DNA of 64,000 nucleotides from Phoronis australis (Eukaryota; Phoronida; Phoronidae), in NCBI GenBank assembly GCA_002633005.1, contig NMRA01000235.1:533459-597458 (forward strand), written 5' to 3'. The position numbers and the translations under genes are program-made. Under the pieces are notes generated by a model. That model was given only the letters and a program-made list of their open reading frames with translations, ran no database searches and was not told the origin of the DNA. This document shows positions 1 through 12,559 of this stretch, piece by piece. Every line of letters begins with the position of its first letter. The stretch's first letter is position 1.

Positions 1-1300
1 GACAGTAATTCACATGTAAATATTCACCTGCAGAGCTCCAATCATTGTTATCAGCAGTGCTCTTTCAATGACTTTGCAATAATAGACCAGGCAGTAACAA
101 CAAAGGAGCTTAAAATTCGTGAGGATTTACATATCAGTTGGTGCAAGCCCAATCTCAATAGGCAACTGACACACCACAGGTTGTCATTGTTGGTCTAGTT
201 CATTGTCCCTCCCTGTAACTGACTCTATCTGTGCTTCATTACTTGTTGCTGGGCCTAGCTAGGTGGCCACTGTATTATGACTTCTGAGGATGGTGTTTAA
301 TAAATGACACCGAAACATGTCAAGTTTTAAAACCGTTGTTGTTTTCTTGAACTTTAGTATCTGATTTTCAAGATACATCTATTTGTCGCAGCTCCATTGT
401 TAGAAAGTCTCGTAGTCGAGTTCAACGATGTATGAGAAGTAATTTGCATTTCAAGTACACTAAGGGGTTTTGCAATGTAGCCAGCGCCGGGCTCACTGTT
501 TTAACGATTAGTCTTTTCTTTGGTGTAAAACGTCACGAACATGAATTGAGTCACTACTCTCTTGGGTCAAGCCCCCCACACTACAGTAACTGTACGTGCC
601 GACTCTGATGGGGTGTCACGAGGATGGGAACATGGACGACGCTGGACAAAATCCTGGAACCATGCTAGATATTTGTTGTTCTTTTTGTACATTTAGCCTA
701 GGGTTCGGCAACCGTGGTTACGGTGGGTGACTGTTCGCAACCCTAGAACAGTTTTTAAAGGTGGAAATTAAGGCCGCCATTTTGCAATATCTTATTTTTT
801 GCTGAGCAGGCAGTGACGTTTTTGGTTTAGGAGTCACAAACTATAATGGATTCGACCACATGTCCACGATGTATTCAGAAACAAACGCGGTTTATTCAAT
901 TCGCTGACCTAGGAAACATGGATGAAAACATCAAAATAATCAGACAACAGATTTGGGTATGAAGTTATAAGCGAAATAGAATTTTGCATAATTGTGGCCT
1001 TTATTTGCATATTTAAAAATGCACAAGGGTTGCGAATGGCCACCTCATCAATTGTGATCACCTATCCCAGACTATTCTTAACTTTCACCTGGGAAATAGG
1101 ACGTGTACTCAAGGGACTGCTCGCATTGGCCTCATCCCATATTGCATTTTTTCACTATTGGTGGTTACTTTGTCATAGCTTAACCGGATATTATGAACTG
1201 AGCAAGTAATATGCACCAAGCCTAGGAGCATTTTGTATATTTTTGAATATTCTGTAAGTTAATGTAACCACAAAACCGATGTACTAATTCACATTTGTTC
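1..1300. other. Noncoding 5' end of window
   Basis: No exon recognised. A word CTGAGGATGGTG with CACCGAAACATGTCAAG (near 285-325) resembles the tails of Penelope-like or LINE elements. A short TA repeat lies just beyond, near 1312-1330. Confidence 0.3.
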
Positions 1301-1557
1301 AACACATAGTGATATATATATATATATATACAAAGCTTAATTAAAGTCACAATTCTGCAGATGTTCTTGCTGTTAGACTGCTTAATATAACCTTGTTTGT
1401 AACCTGCATACTAATTCACATGCCTTCTGAAAAATGGTTGAAAAGTGACATATGTGTACTTATTCGAAAGCCTTAGGCAAACTGCTCTATGCTCACTACT
1501 ACAAATGCCTTCACCAGCATGTTACATGTTCGGTTATGCTAATTTACATTCCTTCAG

Positions 1558-1839
1558 ATTCATCATTAACCTGTAAAAGAACCAAGTTGGGGAATGAATA
1601 CGAAGGATCGAAATCTACCACACAGAAAGGTCTCATATGCAGAGTTTGGTCGAATATTGATGTACTCGAAAGATTGATGAGGAATCCGAAATCTGAAGCG
1701 GCTTTTGACCGGCTGCCACATTCTGTGCAGACATCTAACTTTTGCCGTAACCCAGACTACTCTTCGAATGGTCCCTGGTGCTACATAGAAGGGAAGTTCC
1801 CGGAGTGGGATTATTGTGGCATCCCGTTTTGCAAAGGAT
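1558..1839 (+). CDS. Kringle domain exon (intact, phase 1-1)
   Basis: This exon encodes one complete kringle, a disulfide-bonded extracellular module used for protein binding in plasma-type proteases, receptors and matrix proteins. All six cysteines are visible in order: LTCKRT, LICRVW, NFCRNP, PWCY, DYC and PFC. The NFCRNPD and GPWCYI signatures are typical of the fold. A pyrimidine-rich acceptor (ccttcag) precedes the exon and a GTACGT donor follows it. Two bases complete a codon at the start and one base is left at the end, so the exon is symmetric phase 1-1. Its 282 bp are a multiple of three. The reading frame continues into the flanks only by chance. No partner exon was recognised nearby, so the parent protein is unknown. 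Confidence 0.8.
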
Positions 1840-3210
1840 GTACGTCACTTTTAGTGGTTGTTTTATTATCAAGGGACTGTTGATGGAGTGCCAACTCCGA
1901 TCTTGCAGCCGTTGAGTTTGAGCCGCGCATCGAGTGAGATTTGTTTGTATTCATTTGTTCTGGTGTGTATACTTGCTAGGGCATATACTGTCATGAACAC
2001 TTTTCACAACTCAGCCGTTTTTCAACCGAGTTGGATATCATTATAAAAGTCTGTCTGAGTTCTTAAATTCTTACCCCTGAAGCAATAGATAAATAATTAA
2101 TTTCAATGCAATAGAAAGCAATTCTCATTTCGAGTACGTGACTGGTTTAAAAATGTTCTTTAATTCCAAAAAACATGAGTGTTGTCATAATGAGGAAAAT
2201 AACAGCGGAAATGAACCAGATGGCATATAAAATGACTACTTAAGCCACAAACGAATAATTTCTACCCCATCATGCCGAAGGTTTCAGAATATGAACCCCT
2301 AAATACTTGCTGCAAATGCATGTAATTTATTTAAGTATTCATCGAAAAAGACGCATTATAATTAATTGTAACACTTTACATTTTACGTAAAAATCCACAA
2401 TGCAGTGACATTTACGAAAAATGTGATAAAGCAGTCCAAGGATACATCCGAGATTCGCGGATCGATGAATAATGGGCAAACATCTATACTGTACCTTTGA
2501 AATGTAATGTGCAAATTTCTTCCCACTGGTTGCAGTGCAGAACTTTCCATAAAATTAAGAAATAAATCCTAAGTTAAGTATCCTGATATTACTGTTAGCA
2601 ACAGTAATTGAAAAGCGATTTTACGATTGTTATGCTGGAAAATATTTTTCATAAAAACAATTTTATGTACTGTATACATAGTGCAAATATTTTTCCTTTT
2701 CTCGATTTAGTCGAATGGAAAGTAGGGCTCTGTCGCGAAAGAAATTGCAATTATGCATGATTATATGCAAATTTTGCCACGTGTCTAAGAGCCGGATATT
2801 TCTACAGTGTGGCGCAATCGCAAGAAAAAGTCCAAAAAGTTTAGCAATACGCAATGATTCGGAGAAATGAAAAATAGAATGTACGATGTCGGAAACACAA
2901 AGTATCGAGTTAGATTGTTTCACCACCTAAACGTTTCTTTTTTAAGTTTTATTCCACGGGCTCAGGTAAATACTACAAACAACAATCAATAATTAGAAAT
3001 TGAATTAATTACAAATTTATTTGTGCAACTATTGATTAAATTTTGCGTAATACAAAATTAGTTGAAAACAGTCGCAGTTATCTGCATACATAGGCCATGC
3101 AATAGCGGAGTTGCAACGCCGCCATATTGGAAATGAGTCAGAATGTTGCATTGTGGTTAAGCCGGTAAACAAGTACGTCGGCAAGCGAGGAGGAAAACCG
3201 GCCACAGGGA

Positions 3211-3312
3211 GCTAATACGTGTTGTGTGCCTGGCTGCTATAATACAAGTTTTAGAGATAAAGAATTTAGTTACTACCTGTTTCCCAAGGATAAAAACTGC
3301 GTTAAACATGGG
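3211..3312 (+). pseudogene. THAP-like zinc finger N-terminal fragment
   Basis: The frame reads TCCVPGCYN, then FSYYLFPKDK. This is the start of a C2CH THAP finger: paired cysteines followed by the F-x-FPKD turn. The conserved Trp and the CSxHF half do not follow in frame, so the piece is partial. THAP domains bind DNA in transcription factors and in P-element-type transposases. A second THAP-like copy lies 0.8 kb downstream, which favours a transposon-derived relic or a broken gene. Confidence 0.45.
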
Positions 3313-4050
3313 TCAGACACATCGGTAGAGCTGGTAGCCGACTCATCAGTGAATTCTTTCCTACTTCGCAGCATAAAGTATACAACGCTCATTTTGGGGG
3401 CGGCAAGAAAACGTTCCTTGAAAACTAACCAACAATATTTTCCTTGAAAGAAACAGTATCAACAGACGGATGGAAGTGAAAAGAAATTGTTTTTGCTTGA
3501 CCAGAACTAAGCTAACATGAGTAATTTTGAGGATAATGCTTCTGCACAATCCCCTATTCTGGGTGGACTCAATTAACGTACGCACACTACATGCATAAAC
3601 GCGCTAAGATAAAGCGTGCAGAGTGTTGGTATTTACTTTCTACAAAATCGTGGTGCATTGCTATCAAAATTCGTTGTTAAATTATGATCATTTTTCAGAA
3701 AATTGTACTGAATTTCTAGGGCGAAGTCTCGCCGACAAATGCGCAGCTGCCGGTCTCGCAATCGTCGATAGGCTTGAATTTTTGAATAAAAATACAGCTT
3801 CGACTCAACAAATTACCTGAAATCCTACTCAAGTTTCCAAATGACGTCTCCAAGATTTTTAAGTTCTTGTGTAGTCTGGATTAACTGCAGACATTGACTA
3901 TAGTATATGGACCGCCAACTCCGTATACTTTCAATGGACGAAATCTGTGACCTTACGCACAAGCCCTTACGTCATTATTCACAGGCGACATCTGGCTAAA
4001 TTATCTGGTGCAATTTCCGGCAAGTATGTCGTCTGCTAATCTTAGTCGGC

Positions 4051-4236
4051 TACTGTGTGGCCGGTTGTTCGGCCACACACGCGAAATGCAATGGAATTAG
4101 CCTCCATACCATCTGAAGAGCCCATAATCGGCTGTGGGAAGAAAACCTTACTTCTTGTGTCAACGTGAATGGCAGTTGTTTCAGCAATAAGACTTTATAC
4201 ATTTGCTCAAGGCACTTCGAAGATGAAGGTTTTTAA
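4051..4236 (+). pseudogene. THAP-like zinc finger with internal break
   Basis: The left part reads YCVAGCSA and runs into a stop near 4117. After a frame change the right part reads RLWEENLTSC and then YICSRHFEDEGF before a stop at 4234-4236. Together these give the C-x(2-4)-C start, the conserved Trp and the C-x2-H-F end of a THAP finger at about normal length. The break in the middle makes it a pseudogene, unless a short intron is spliced there. The CSRHFEDEGF signature makes the family call fairly safe. Confidence 0.55.
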
Positions 4237-5399
4237 GAGACTGTACTACTTAGTCTAAATCCTGTCTTCACTATTCCATTTTTGTTGTCTCCGTTTTGAT
4301 AAAAACTATCTGGTAAACTTTTTGACGAAAATTATGCGCTAAATTTATTCCAAAGGTAGTGACTCGTAAACTCCTGTCCTTACGAGGAAGTTCAGCCTAG
4401 TGTGTGAATTAACCAAATTACTCTTCACTGGCCCTGATCAGACGGTTGGTCTCACCAGAATGCGCACATTTGGCCAGGATTTGGATCTGCGATTTCAACA
4501 CATTCACATTCGTGTACAAATAAATAGAACGCTGGTAAAACCTTTAACAGCAATAAAGATTATATTAATACTTCATAAATAAGCACCCGGACCAGACAAA
4601 ATCTATCTCGCAATTCAACAGCAGGTTACACACTCATTCATTGTCGAATATATGCCGCACAAAATCTCTCGACTGCCGTCTATGAAAATGCAACCAACTT
4701 CTTTGAAAACATGGAACAGGAACACCAGCGGGGTGTAAATGTTGTTTTTATTCCTCAATGATAATTTTCTTTGTAATCAGACATATGGTTTTTAAATGTT
4801 CGCCTTAAGTCCTAACATTTTTAAGCTTAAGCCTTTCAAACGAACGTTTATGACGAAAACAAAATTCTTCAACCAGTTTTGTAAAGTCCTTTGCCACCTG
4901 TAGGGTACATAATGAGCCAATCCCCCTCCTAATGTAACAAAAGGGTCCCGTGCATAAAGGATACTAAGTATTGCCCTTCTGAAATATTACCGTATGCGCC
5001 CTAATAAGCGGCCAGGGTGCTTAGAAAAATCCGCTTCATGAAGGTGGCACTTATTATAGCCCAAAAGGTGTTGAAACACGGTCTCCAAAACAGGTGAAAT
5101 TGTAAGCTAGAATTCATCAAAGTTACGCTCTGTGACGCATCTGTAACCTATGAACAGAGTTTCTACAAAACTGCAGTGCATTGCTATCAAACTTTGTTGT
5201 CAACTTACGAGCATTTTTCAGAAAATACCACCGCCAAAAATTGCCGTGGATCAGGTTTCAAGCTCCTCAGCTTGGTTTAACTATATATTAATAAACCATA
5301 AAAATGGTTCCAAGCGATTACAGCAATGCCTGCGCTCGTCTAATAAATGTGTATCATGCAGCTCCTGGTTTAAAAAAAGGTCTGTTTTTTAATTTTGGT

Positions 5400-7480
5400 T
5401 CGGTATAAATAACGCCACAGACCTGGAAATCCAGCGAAACACTTCTACCTTACAAATCTGACAATCCTTAATATCAGAAAATTTGAGCACCCGGCAAAAG
5501 ATACTAATGATGAAATTCTGGTTCAATTTGAAAGACTTGGTAAAATGAAGCCCATTCGAGTAAGCATCATGTGGGTCCCAATGCTAACCCAATATATGAT
5601 AGAACCCAACAAGCTCAAGTTGCTGTCAAATCAGGATGGGCATAAATAAGGAAATTTACTGTATCAACAGATTGGCCAAATAAGAAAAAGATACAAAGTG
5701 TTGCTACAGTGCACGATACTTGGTCTATTATTTTCCCGCCGTAAATGCATGAACCAATCACTGGCTGATCACCAATGGTACAAAGTTTTCGAAAACAGCT
5801 CGATTTTTAGGGAGTCCTGTTTTAATGTTTTATTTATTTTCAAAACTTTATTGTCTTACATTTAGTTTATTTTCTGTTCAACTCAATGAAGCCACCTAAT
5901 ATGAATGCATTCAATACAGTTAATGCATTGTGAAAACCAAAAGTTATGGTCTATCAACGTTAGACACAATCAGTACACCCCTTTCATAAAAAAATGTGTT
6001 AAAAGTTAGAAACAAAGGACACAAGTTTCCATCTTTTGTAACGTCGATTTTCGACATTGATGTTGGGGAGGAACAACAGTAATCACACGAAGGCGATGAT
6101 TTTCAGAATTTGATTTGTTTTCGTAGCCATGTCTTCATTACCTATAGTTCAGCGCTACTTCTGAATCCAGGAACAAGAACTGAAAAAGGCAGGGTTCGTG
6201 ATAACTTTGGAGAACGGGTAACATTTATATAAGGTGATACAACTGTCATCGATATTGCCATCTTCTCTGTTTTGATCCAACCTTCCCAGATGAAAACTTG
6301 AATGAAGAGGACCTTCAGTACTTGAGTGAGCATGGTATACTGTGTGATTTACGTTGAATTATTCAACGGTTGTTTTAAGAACCATTTCACGCTATACCTA
6401 CAACCAACGGCCCTTTAAGGGCCACTCAACACTTCCCAGAAGAACTGCTCACTTGATAATGTTGATTGATGAACATGCTTTCGTAGTTTTCTCAGTAGGC
6501 CTATGTGAACCATAAATCAAAAACTGTCCGATAACTATGTTGCTATGGGGCAAGCAGACGACATAATGGGTCGGCACCGAAGTTTGAATTTTGTAATTAA
6601 TTACCAGTAGCATTGCCAAAAGTACACACAATACCAACACTTCTACTATTCAAAGACTTTGAAAAGCGTTTCAATGCCGAAATTAATATAAATTAATATG
6701 TTTTCGTTGTTTTGGACAGTAAAGTAGATGCAAGTACATGTATTTCTCGTCAAAATACACTGACCGGAAACTGCAGCAGATATGTCATGAGAGTTCAACT
6801 CAGCACGTAAGGATATGCCGGAGTTGCGAATCTGTTGTCTATAATCTATGCTGCAGATTAAGTCCAAATCTGCGCTAGATTGTAATGTAGGTCGCCACGC
6901 GAGAAAAATCTCTGGAGGAACACACTTGTTGTTGTCACGTGACGTTTGTTTTGAAGTTTGTATTCTTGTGTGTGAGAGTAAGCGTGCGTGTAGTTGTCGT
7001 CAGAGTTCATTTGCCAGAGTAAATGCCATGAAATGCTCTAGGTGTGCATTGTATCCAAAGAATTTAACTCAAGCAGTCGAGCAAATCGTGTTTTAATATT
7101 TAGTTTAGCACTTGCTGGCCTCATCTGCTAAAGAACGTTCGAGAATCGTTTCGGTAAGACCGATATGTCACTCATTGAGTCGCCGGTTGAGTGGAAGATT
7201 CGGTGGGTAAGGGTGCGCCGTGTTTACTATCAGTGGGTCATTTTGACTTTAAAAACACCAATTATGATTAGTTAAATAATATCACTTAAAAATAGTGCAA
7301 TTTTTTGGGCCATTAGAAACTTTCGGAAATTAGTTTCAATATTTATTACTTGCCGATGCTATGTTACCCGTTTCATGAATAGATAGTTCCCGACTAAATG
7401 TTTTCGATGACAGCCGGTACATTTTGCAGCGCGCGTTTCTTGGCCGCGTGCTATTACTGGTCGAGTTTTTTATTAGTCTT
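5400..7480. other. Noncoding stretch
   Basis: No exon or element recognised. Segments at 3.64-3.71 and 5.16-5.23 kb (ending TTTTTCAGAAAA) are copies of one another, so parts of 3-5.4 kb are duplicated. Confidence 0.35.
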
Positions 7481-7488
7481 CGATTCAG

Positions 7489-7730
7489 GGTTTTCACGTG
7501 TACAAAGAAGTTTGTATTCCTGTTGATGCCGGAGAAGATCTGTAGCGGAAAGAAACAATGTAATCCCTCTGACAAGTACGCTGCGTCTGTTTTCAAAATC
7601 CAGACCCCCGTAGTGGGGCACATCCCTCGCAAGAGCAACAAAACTTTTGCGTTCTTTTTGAATCGCGGCGTAAGTTTGAAGTGTATACGGACATAACGGT
7701 GAGGCTGGTGGTCTACAAATTCAGGACTGT
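7489..7730 (+). pseudogene. HIRAN-like domain relic with frameshifts
   Basis: One frame gives GFHVYKEVCIPVDAGEDL. A shifted frame continues with NPSDKYAASVFK, VVGHIPRKSNKTF and FFLNRGVSLKC. A third piece reads GHNGEAGGLQI. The order (HVYKxVWxPV, DxYAVAV, VVGHxPRxxS, FFxxRGG, GGLE) matches a HIRAN-like domain that I recall as abundant in invertebrate genomes. At least two frameshifts and one stop break it. It is a relic, perhaps mobile-element associated. The assignment rests on motif memory. Confidence 0.4.
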
Positions 7731-8689
7731 TGGATCTTTCAATTGATAAATTCGAGACGTTAGAACTCTAGGTAATGCATTTTTCGCATGTAGTTCATGA
7801 GCTGGGCGCGTGTCGGGGCACTTGTTGGGGCATGGGCGCTTATTAGGGGAAATAGCAGCAGAATTACATACAGCAGCTTAGTTTAATGCACCCAAATCAC
7901 ACGTCGTACAAACCAATCGGCCATTCTACATACCCTAATCAACCCCAATAATCTTTGCGCACCCTTATTTCCGGACATACGCGATCGTTAAGGAGGCACA
8001 GAACAGTTCTCACTGGGTTTTGCCTAGCAAAACACACATCACTTGATTTGTAACCTTTTCTTCACTCTGTCAAAAACAGGATGCATAGAATGGCATGTTT
8101 TCAATTATTTCACATAAAAATCCCAGCAGATGAGCACAGAAACTTTATTCTTTATTGTATTTTTGACCACTTCATTCCCACTGAAAACCAAGCTAGACTA
8201 AGAAAAATAAGGGCAAAAAAATGCAAAATCGGCACTTTTCACCCGAAAAACACCACTTCCCTGCCGATGCACGACTAAAACCAACATTAGAGTCTGAAAG
8301 CACATTTCCTACCGATTCCGAAAATGTGGTCCAAAAGTACTGTCAACTGACTAGTTTTTTGGCAATTCTTGCTTGTTTGAGGGCTACCTAAAATCACAGC
8401 CAATTTCTCGGTCGCTACCCAACAATGCACAATTGCAGCCGGGGGCCGCCATCTTGAAGAAGAGTGCAGCTACAGCCAAGAAAGTGGCCTTCTTTATTCA
8501 CAGCATGTTCACAAATACAAATAAACAACATTCACTGAGCCTACGTGCAATTCCCACCTACAAAATGCCCACAAACTTGGATTACCCCAAAATTTCTATA
8601 TTTTGGGAGTGCAAATTGGCCGCGGCCGCAGCCTAACTATTCTGTGCCACCTAAATCGATTCGGTTGCATCTCCGCTATTGCGTAATAC

Positions 8690-8812
8690 AGGCACACACA
8701 CACACACGCACACGCACACATATAAACAGAATCAATCACAAACACACGCACAAGCACAAACACACACGCGCGCGCGCATACACACACGCTCGCGCGTATA
8801 CACACAAATATG
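8690..8812. repeat. CA/CG-rich microsatellite
   Basis: The segment is dominated by ACAC runs mixed with GCGCGC, an imperfect dinucleotide repeat. Open frames across it are low-complexity artefacts. Confidence 0.85.
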
Positions 8813-10994
8813 CGAATACGAGTATTCCTTGCAATGTTATGTAGGTTGTCGAACTTCTTCTAAGACCGGAGGGGAAAAAATATCAGAGACAACGGTCAAA
8901 GTTCGGTGTGTATAACGTAATTGGCGACTCTGCTATTAAAGTTTCCCGGTAAATGGTGTTGCCTGGAAGTGTACCTCGAGAGTCTTGTTCGTTGTAGCCA
9001 AATGGCAAACTCAAAAAGAAGTAATAAAATTAGACTTGATTTCAAAAGTACAGCTCTCTATCACTCAGACGCGCAGACAACCGGGAATTTACAGTACAGT
9101 CTCGCGGGTATTCTTGGAGTTGCACCCCCTAACAAGACAAAGCAATGTACATTGGTCATGTGAGGGAGTTGGTATTCTACGGCTAGAGCTTTATGAAAAC
9201 AGTCGTGTTCGCTTGGCGTAATTTAAAACGAAATTTGGTCCATTGGAGAAGTTCAGAGTGGCACTTGCTTTGTACCAGTCTTTGCTGATTTTGGGCATTT
9301 CAACCCACGTCTGGAATGGTCCACAGGTTGTACGAATCCTAAAAATAAAAGATTGTGTGAGACCAAGGACTTCAACAAACTACCACAAAGTAGCATAAAA
9401 CCACTGTGACGTTTTAGACGGAGACAAAACTCTCCAGAATATTAAAATCATTTGAAAATTTTCTGTCAATCGGACTATTTTTACAAATCTAAAATGCCAG
9501 AGTGGTACCTGAAATTCTTGGTGAATACAACTTCAAGCTTGCAATCAGTTAAGATTTCATTAGACTCTTCTTAACAAAACGTGGGTTCACTGCCTGCTAT
9601 GTTATAAGAGCAACCTGAAAGCCATGCCATCCGTGGACTTTGCACGCAACAAGACTTTCATAACGGCAATGTTAAAAGTAGCCAGTTTTTGAGAAAAAGT
9701 GCGAGGTAAATTTAACTATGGCACACGGATGCCTAGTGTTCATTTACTGTCAACCTCAATTCTATACATAGTTGTTCATGTCAATCTAAATTCACTTACA
9801 TGGGCACCAGCAAATTCTCTATTGAATAATTACTAAGGAGAATGGAAATTGTTAGTAAAGTAAGACAAGCGGCGATGACATTTTTTTTCTTTGTTAACAG
9901 ATCCCCGAAATAGCTTTGGGAGATCTGTCGAGTCGTCTGCATCGCGCCTGATGTCTGGGGCCATGGTTTTGGCGCTTGCTGTCATTACCTTATTAACACG
10001 CATGAATTCAGCTCGTCCATGATGGAACCATGTCTTGGAAACCAGTGAAAACAATGTAAATGTACGTATAAACTGTTTGCATATATGTAGAATGAAGCGA
10101 GTGGGTTATACACTTGGGAGTAAAGTTTTTTAATTGGCCTCGATACTTCTGGTATTGGTATAACAGCCAGTAGACTTTGAACTTCTGGAGGTTTAATGGC
10201 TTCTGCTATTCTAACACGTTAATTCTCATTCATCAGCGTACGTGTCAAATGTACTGTAAACACCCCCGCTTCAAGTTGCACACTTTCTGTAATTTGGAGT
10301 CTCTTCTGATGAAACAATAATGCCTCGTTTGTTTTAAGATACACGATTAAAAATACCAGTCACGCTTAACGTCAGCAAATTGACGTTAATTAACAGTCAA
10401 TTATAATCAACAGTAACCTATATAGTTCATTGAAACATACAGGAGGAACAACAGTTAAATACTGATCAACATTTACGACATTTAATCTTAAATCATTTTA
10501 AATGACCGAGCATGGAAATATTAATATCAACATATTACTAGCCTGGCTGAGAGATGATTGCTTCATTTGAACAGAATCAGTCACTGACAGCCTTTTAAGT
10601 CTCTGTGATCTTTTCTTTTTGCAGGCATCACGGCGCAGATGAGCATAGAGGATTTGAACTAAATAATCTTGGAATCAAACTCAAAGAACAATTAGTCGTC
10701 TAAAATTTACACCTTCCGCTTACCTTCACAATACGAAAGTGACATTAAAGTATTTTGCTGCATTCTATCGTTTCACCGTTGGTGTTGAGAGGTTTGCTAC
10801 AAGTTCAGAGTATTACAGAAAAACAATTTCAGAAATTGTTTCCCAAAATGGCGAAAGCGTCTGCATGGGTCATATCAATTCAAATGTGAAATGTGGTTTT
10901 CACCACGACCTTATAAACGATTTTTCACATTTTTCCGATATAACACCAAACTAAAATTATTTTAAAAGGATGTGAGTTCCATAAGCAGTGCAAC

Positions 10995-10995
10995 A

Positions 10996-11043
<48 letters not shown>

Positions 11044-11068
11044 TATATATTCATATATATATATTTCA
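10995..11068. repeat. (CA)n then (TA)n microsatellite
   Basis: About 47 bases of CA repeat are followed by ATATAT. A similar TA/TG tract at 11416-11475 flanks a paralogous copy of the next sequence, so each copy of a short repeat unit carries its own microsatellite. Confidence 0.85.
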
Positions 11069-11189
11069 CTGAAGTCAAGACTTTGATGTGTTTTTACGAG
11101 TTTAATTTCAGTTCTTTCAAACTCTCTAAATAGAAATTTTGTCTTTACGTCGGACCAGTGCAATAAAAGTTCAAAGCACACTAGTCTTC

Positions 11190-11415
11190 AAATAATGTTT
11201 GAAAAAAAACTTGTTTGAAAAGGTAGCTAACTGGAACTCGAAGGACTATTATTATTTAGTTGATCTGTGCATTGTGATGAACAATAACGTGTGTATATTT
11301 ATATAATGTGTGTTTTTATCGTCATAGTTGCGCATACCAACTTCACGTGTTATATTACATTTGTCATTTCTGATGTGCATTTCATTGTGACCTAATTATA
11401 AATAGTAGCCTTAAG

Positions 11416-11479
<64 letters not shown>

Positions 11480-11862
11480 TTCATTGAAAACACCACATTG
11501 ATCTGTTTTACTAGTTTAATTTCAGTTCTTACCAGCTCTCTAATTAGAGATCTTGTCTTTACATCGCAACAGCGCAAAAATCCAAACGACATCAGTAGGT
11601 AGCATATTTTAAAAAAACGATATTTCGAGACACTTATCTCATCTTCAGGCTTCTATTTACAACTAGTTCACAGTGAAACGCACATCAGAAATGACAAATG
11701 CAATGTAACAAGTGAAGTTGGCATGCGCAACTATGACGACAAAAAATAAAAATATACATACGTTGTTGTGCAACATAATCTATAGATTACCGAAATAATG
11801 AAAGAGTCCTTCGAGTTGCAGTTAGCTGCTAGTACAAACTGGGTTTTTCAAACAATATTAGA
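11190..11862. repeat. Large imperfect inverted repeat (arms about 11.19-11.40 and 11.66-11.86 kb)
   Basis: The left arm, with the words AACTTCACGTGTTATATTAC and TCATAGTTGCGCATACC, returns on the right arm in reverse complement at about 11660-11790. The match continues outward through CTCGAAGGACT / AGTCCTTCGAG. The spacer holds a TA/TG microsatellite and a paralogue of 11.06-11.18 kb. The structure adjoins a Penelope-like element end, whose copies are often inserted in inverted or tandem partial form. Confidence 0.6.
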
Positions 11863-12250
11863 AGCGACTCTAATGTTCGTAACCTATGTGCAGCATTTTC
11901 AGCGTATCTAATGACATTATTGTCAACATACTCATGACTTTTATGGAACCGTTTTGTAAATGTATTGAAAGTCAGGGTGACACGGAACACACTGTGTGCC
12001 CAATGTAATTTTGTTTCTGATGTGGACGAAAACATTCGACCGCGGGACAAGTAAACTTATAAACAACATTACATCTAGCAACAATACGGACCTTCTCACG
12101 ACTAATATTGTTTCTCATCACTAAATTAGATGTCTTCATATTCTTGTAATAACTAATTACATCTAGTGTGTCATTAGGACTAATAACTCTTACATTATTA
12201 TAGATTATGTTCTTTAGGACTTGTTCATCTTGTACATAATTTTTGGACAT
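11829..12250 (-). mobile_element. Penelope-like element 3' part (GIY-YIG endonuclease region), frameshifted
   Basis: One minus-strand frame reads YYKNMKTSNLVMRN, then VVYKFTCP and NYIGHT. This is the linker and the start of a GIY-YIG nuclease (VYKFTCP-x-YIG). A second frame reads FHKSHEY and RLRTLESLLILFEKPSLY, which fits the usual C-terminal R-L-x-x-LE-x-L-x-I-x-x-x-KPSLN end. The switch between frames means the coding sequence is broken. The reverse transcriptase part is not seen; upstream lies a TA microsatellite. The family call rests on the YKNxKTSxLxxRN-VVYxFTCP combination. Confidence 0.65.
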
Positions 12251-12354
12251 ACCATTTTAGTAGAACCTCGCTCTCGTTCAAATACTTATGCATATCACGA
12301 ATCTCGATATAATAACCACTAATACAAACACGTAGATGTACGTTGTATAGAGAT

Positions 12355-12364
12355 GTGTATATAT

Positions 12365-12456
<92 letters not shown>

Positions 12457-12474
12457 TTAATATATATATATATN

Positions 12475-12535
<61 letters not shown>
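12355..12535. repeat. (TA)n microsatellite containing an N
   Basis: A long TA tract has occasional GTATATATAC interruptions and one N at 12474. A TGTATATATACATAT word occurs on both sides of the N. Confidence 0.9.
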
Positions 12536-12559
12536 ATTCAATGCTCAACATATAAAGCT

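Noticed and set aside
12225-12555. Open frames of Tyr-Ile repeats
   Set aside because: Pure artefact of the TA microsatellite.
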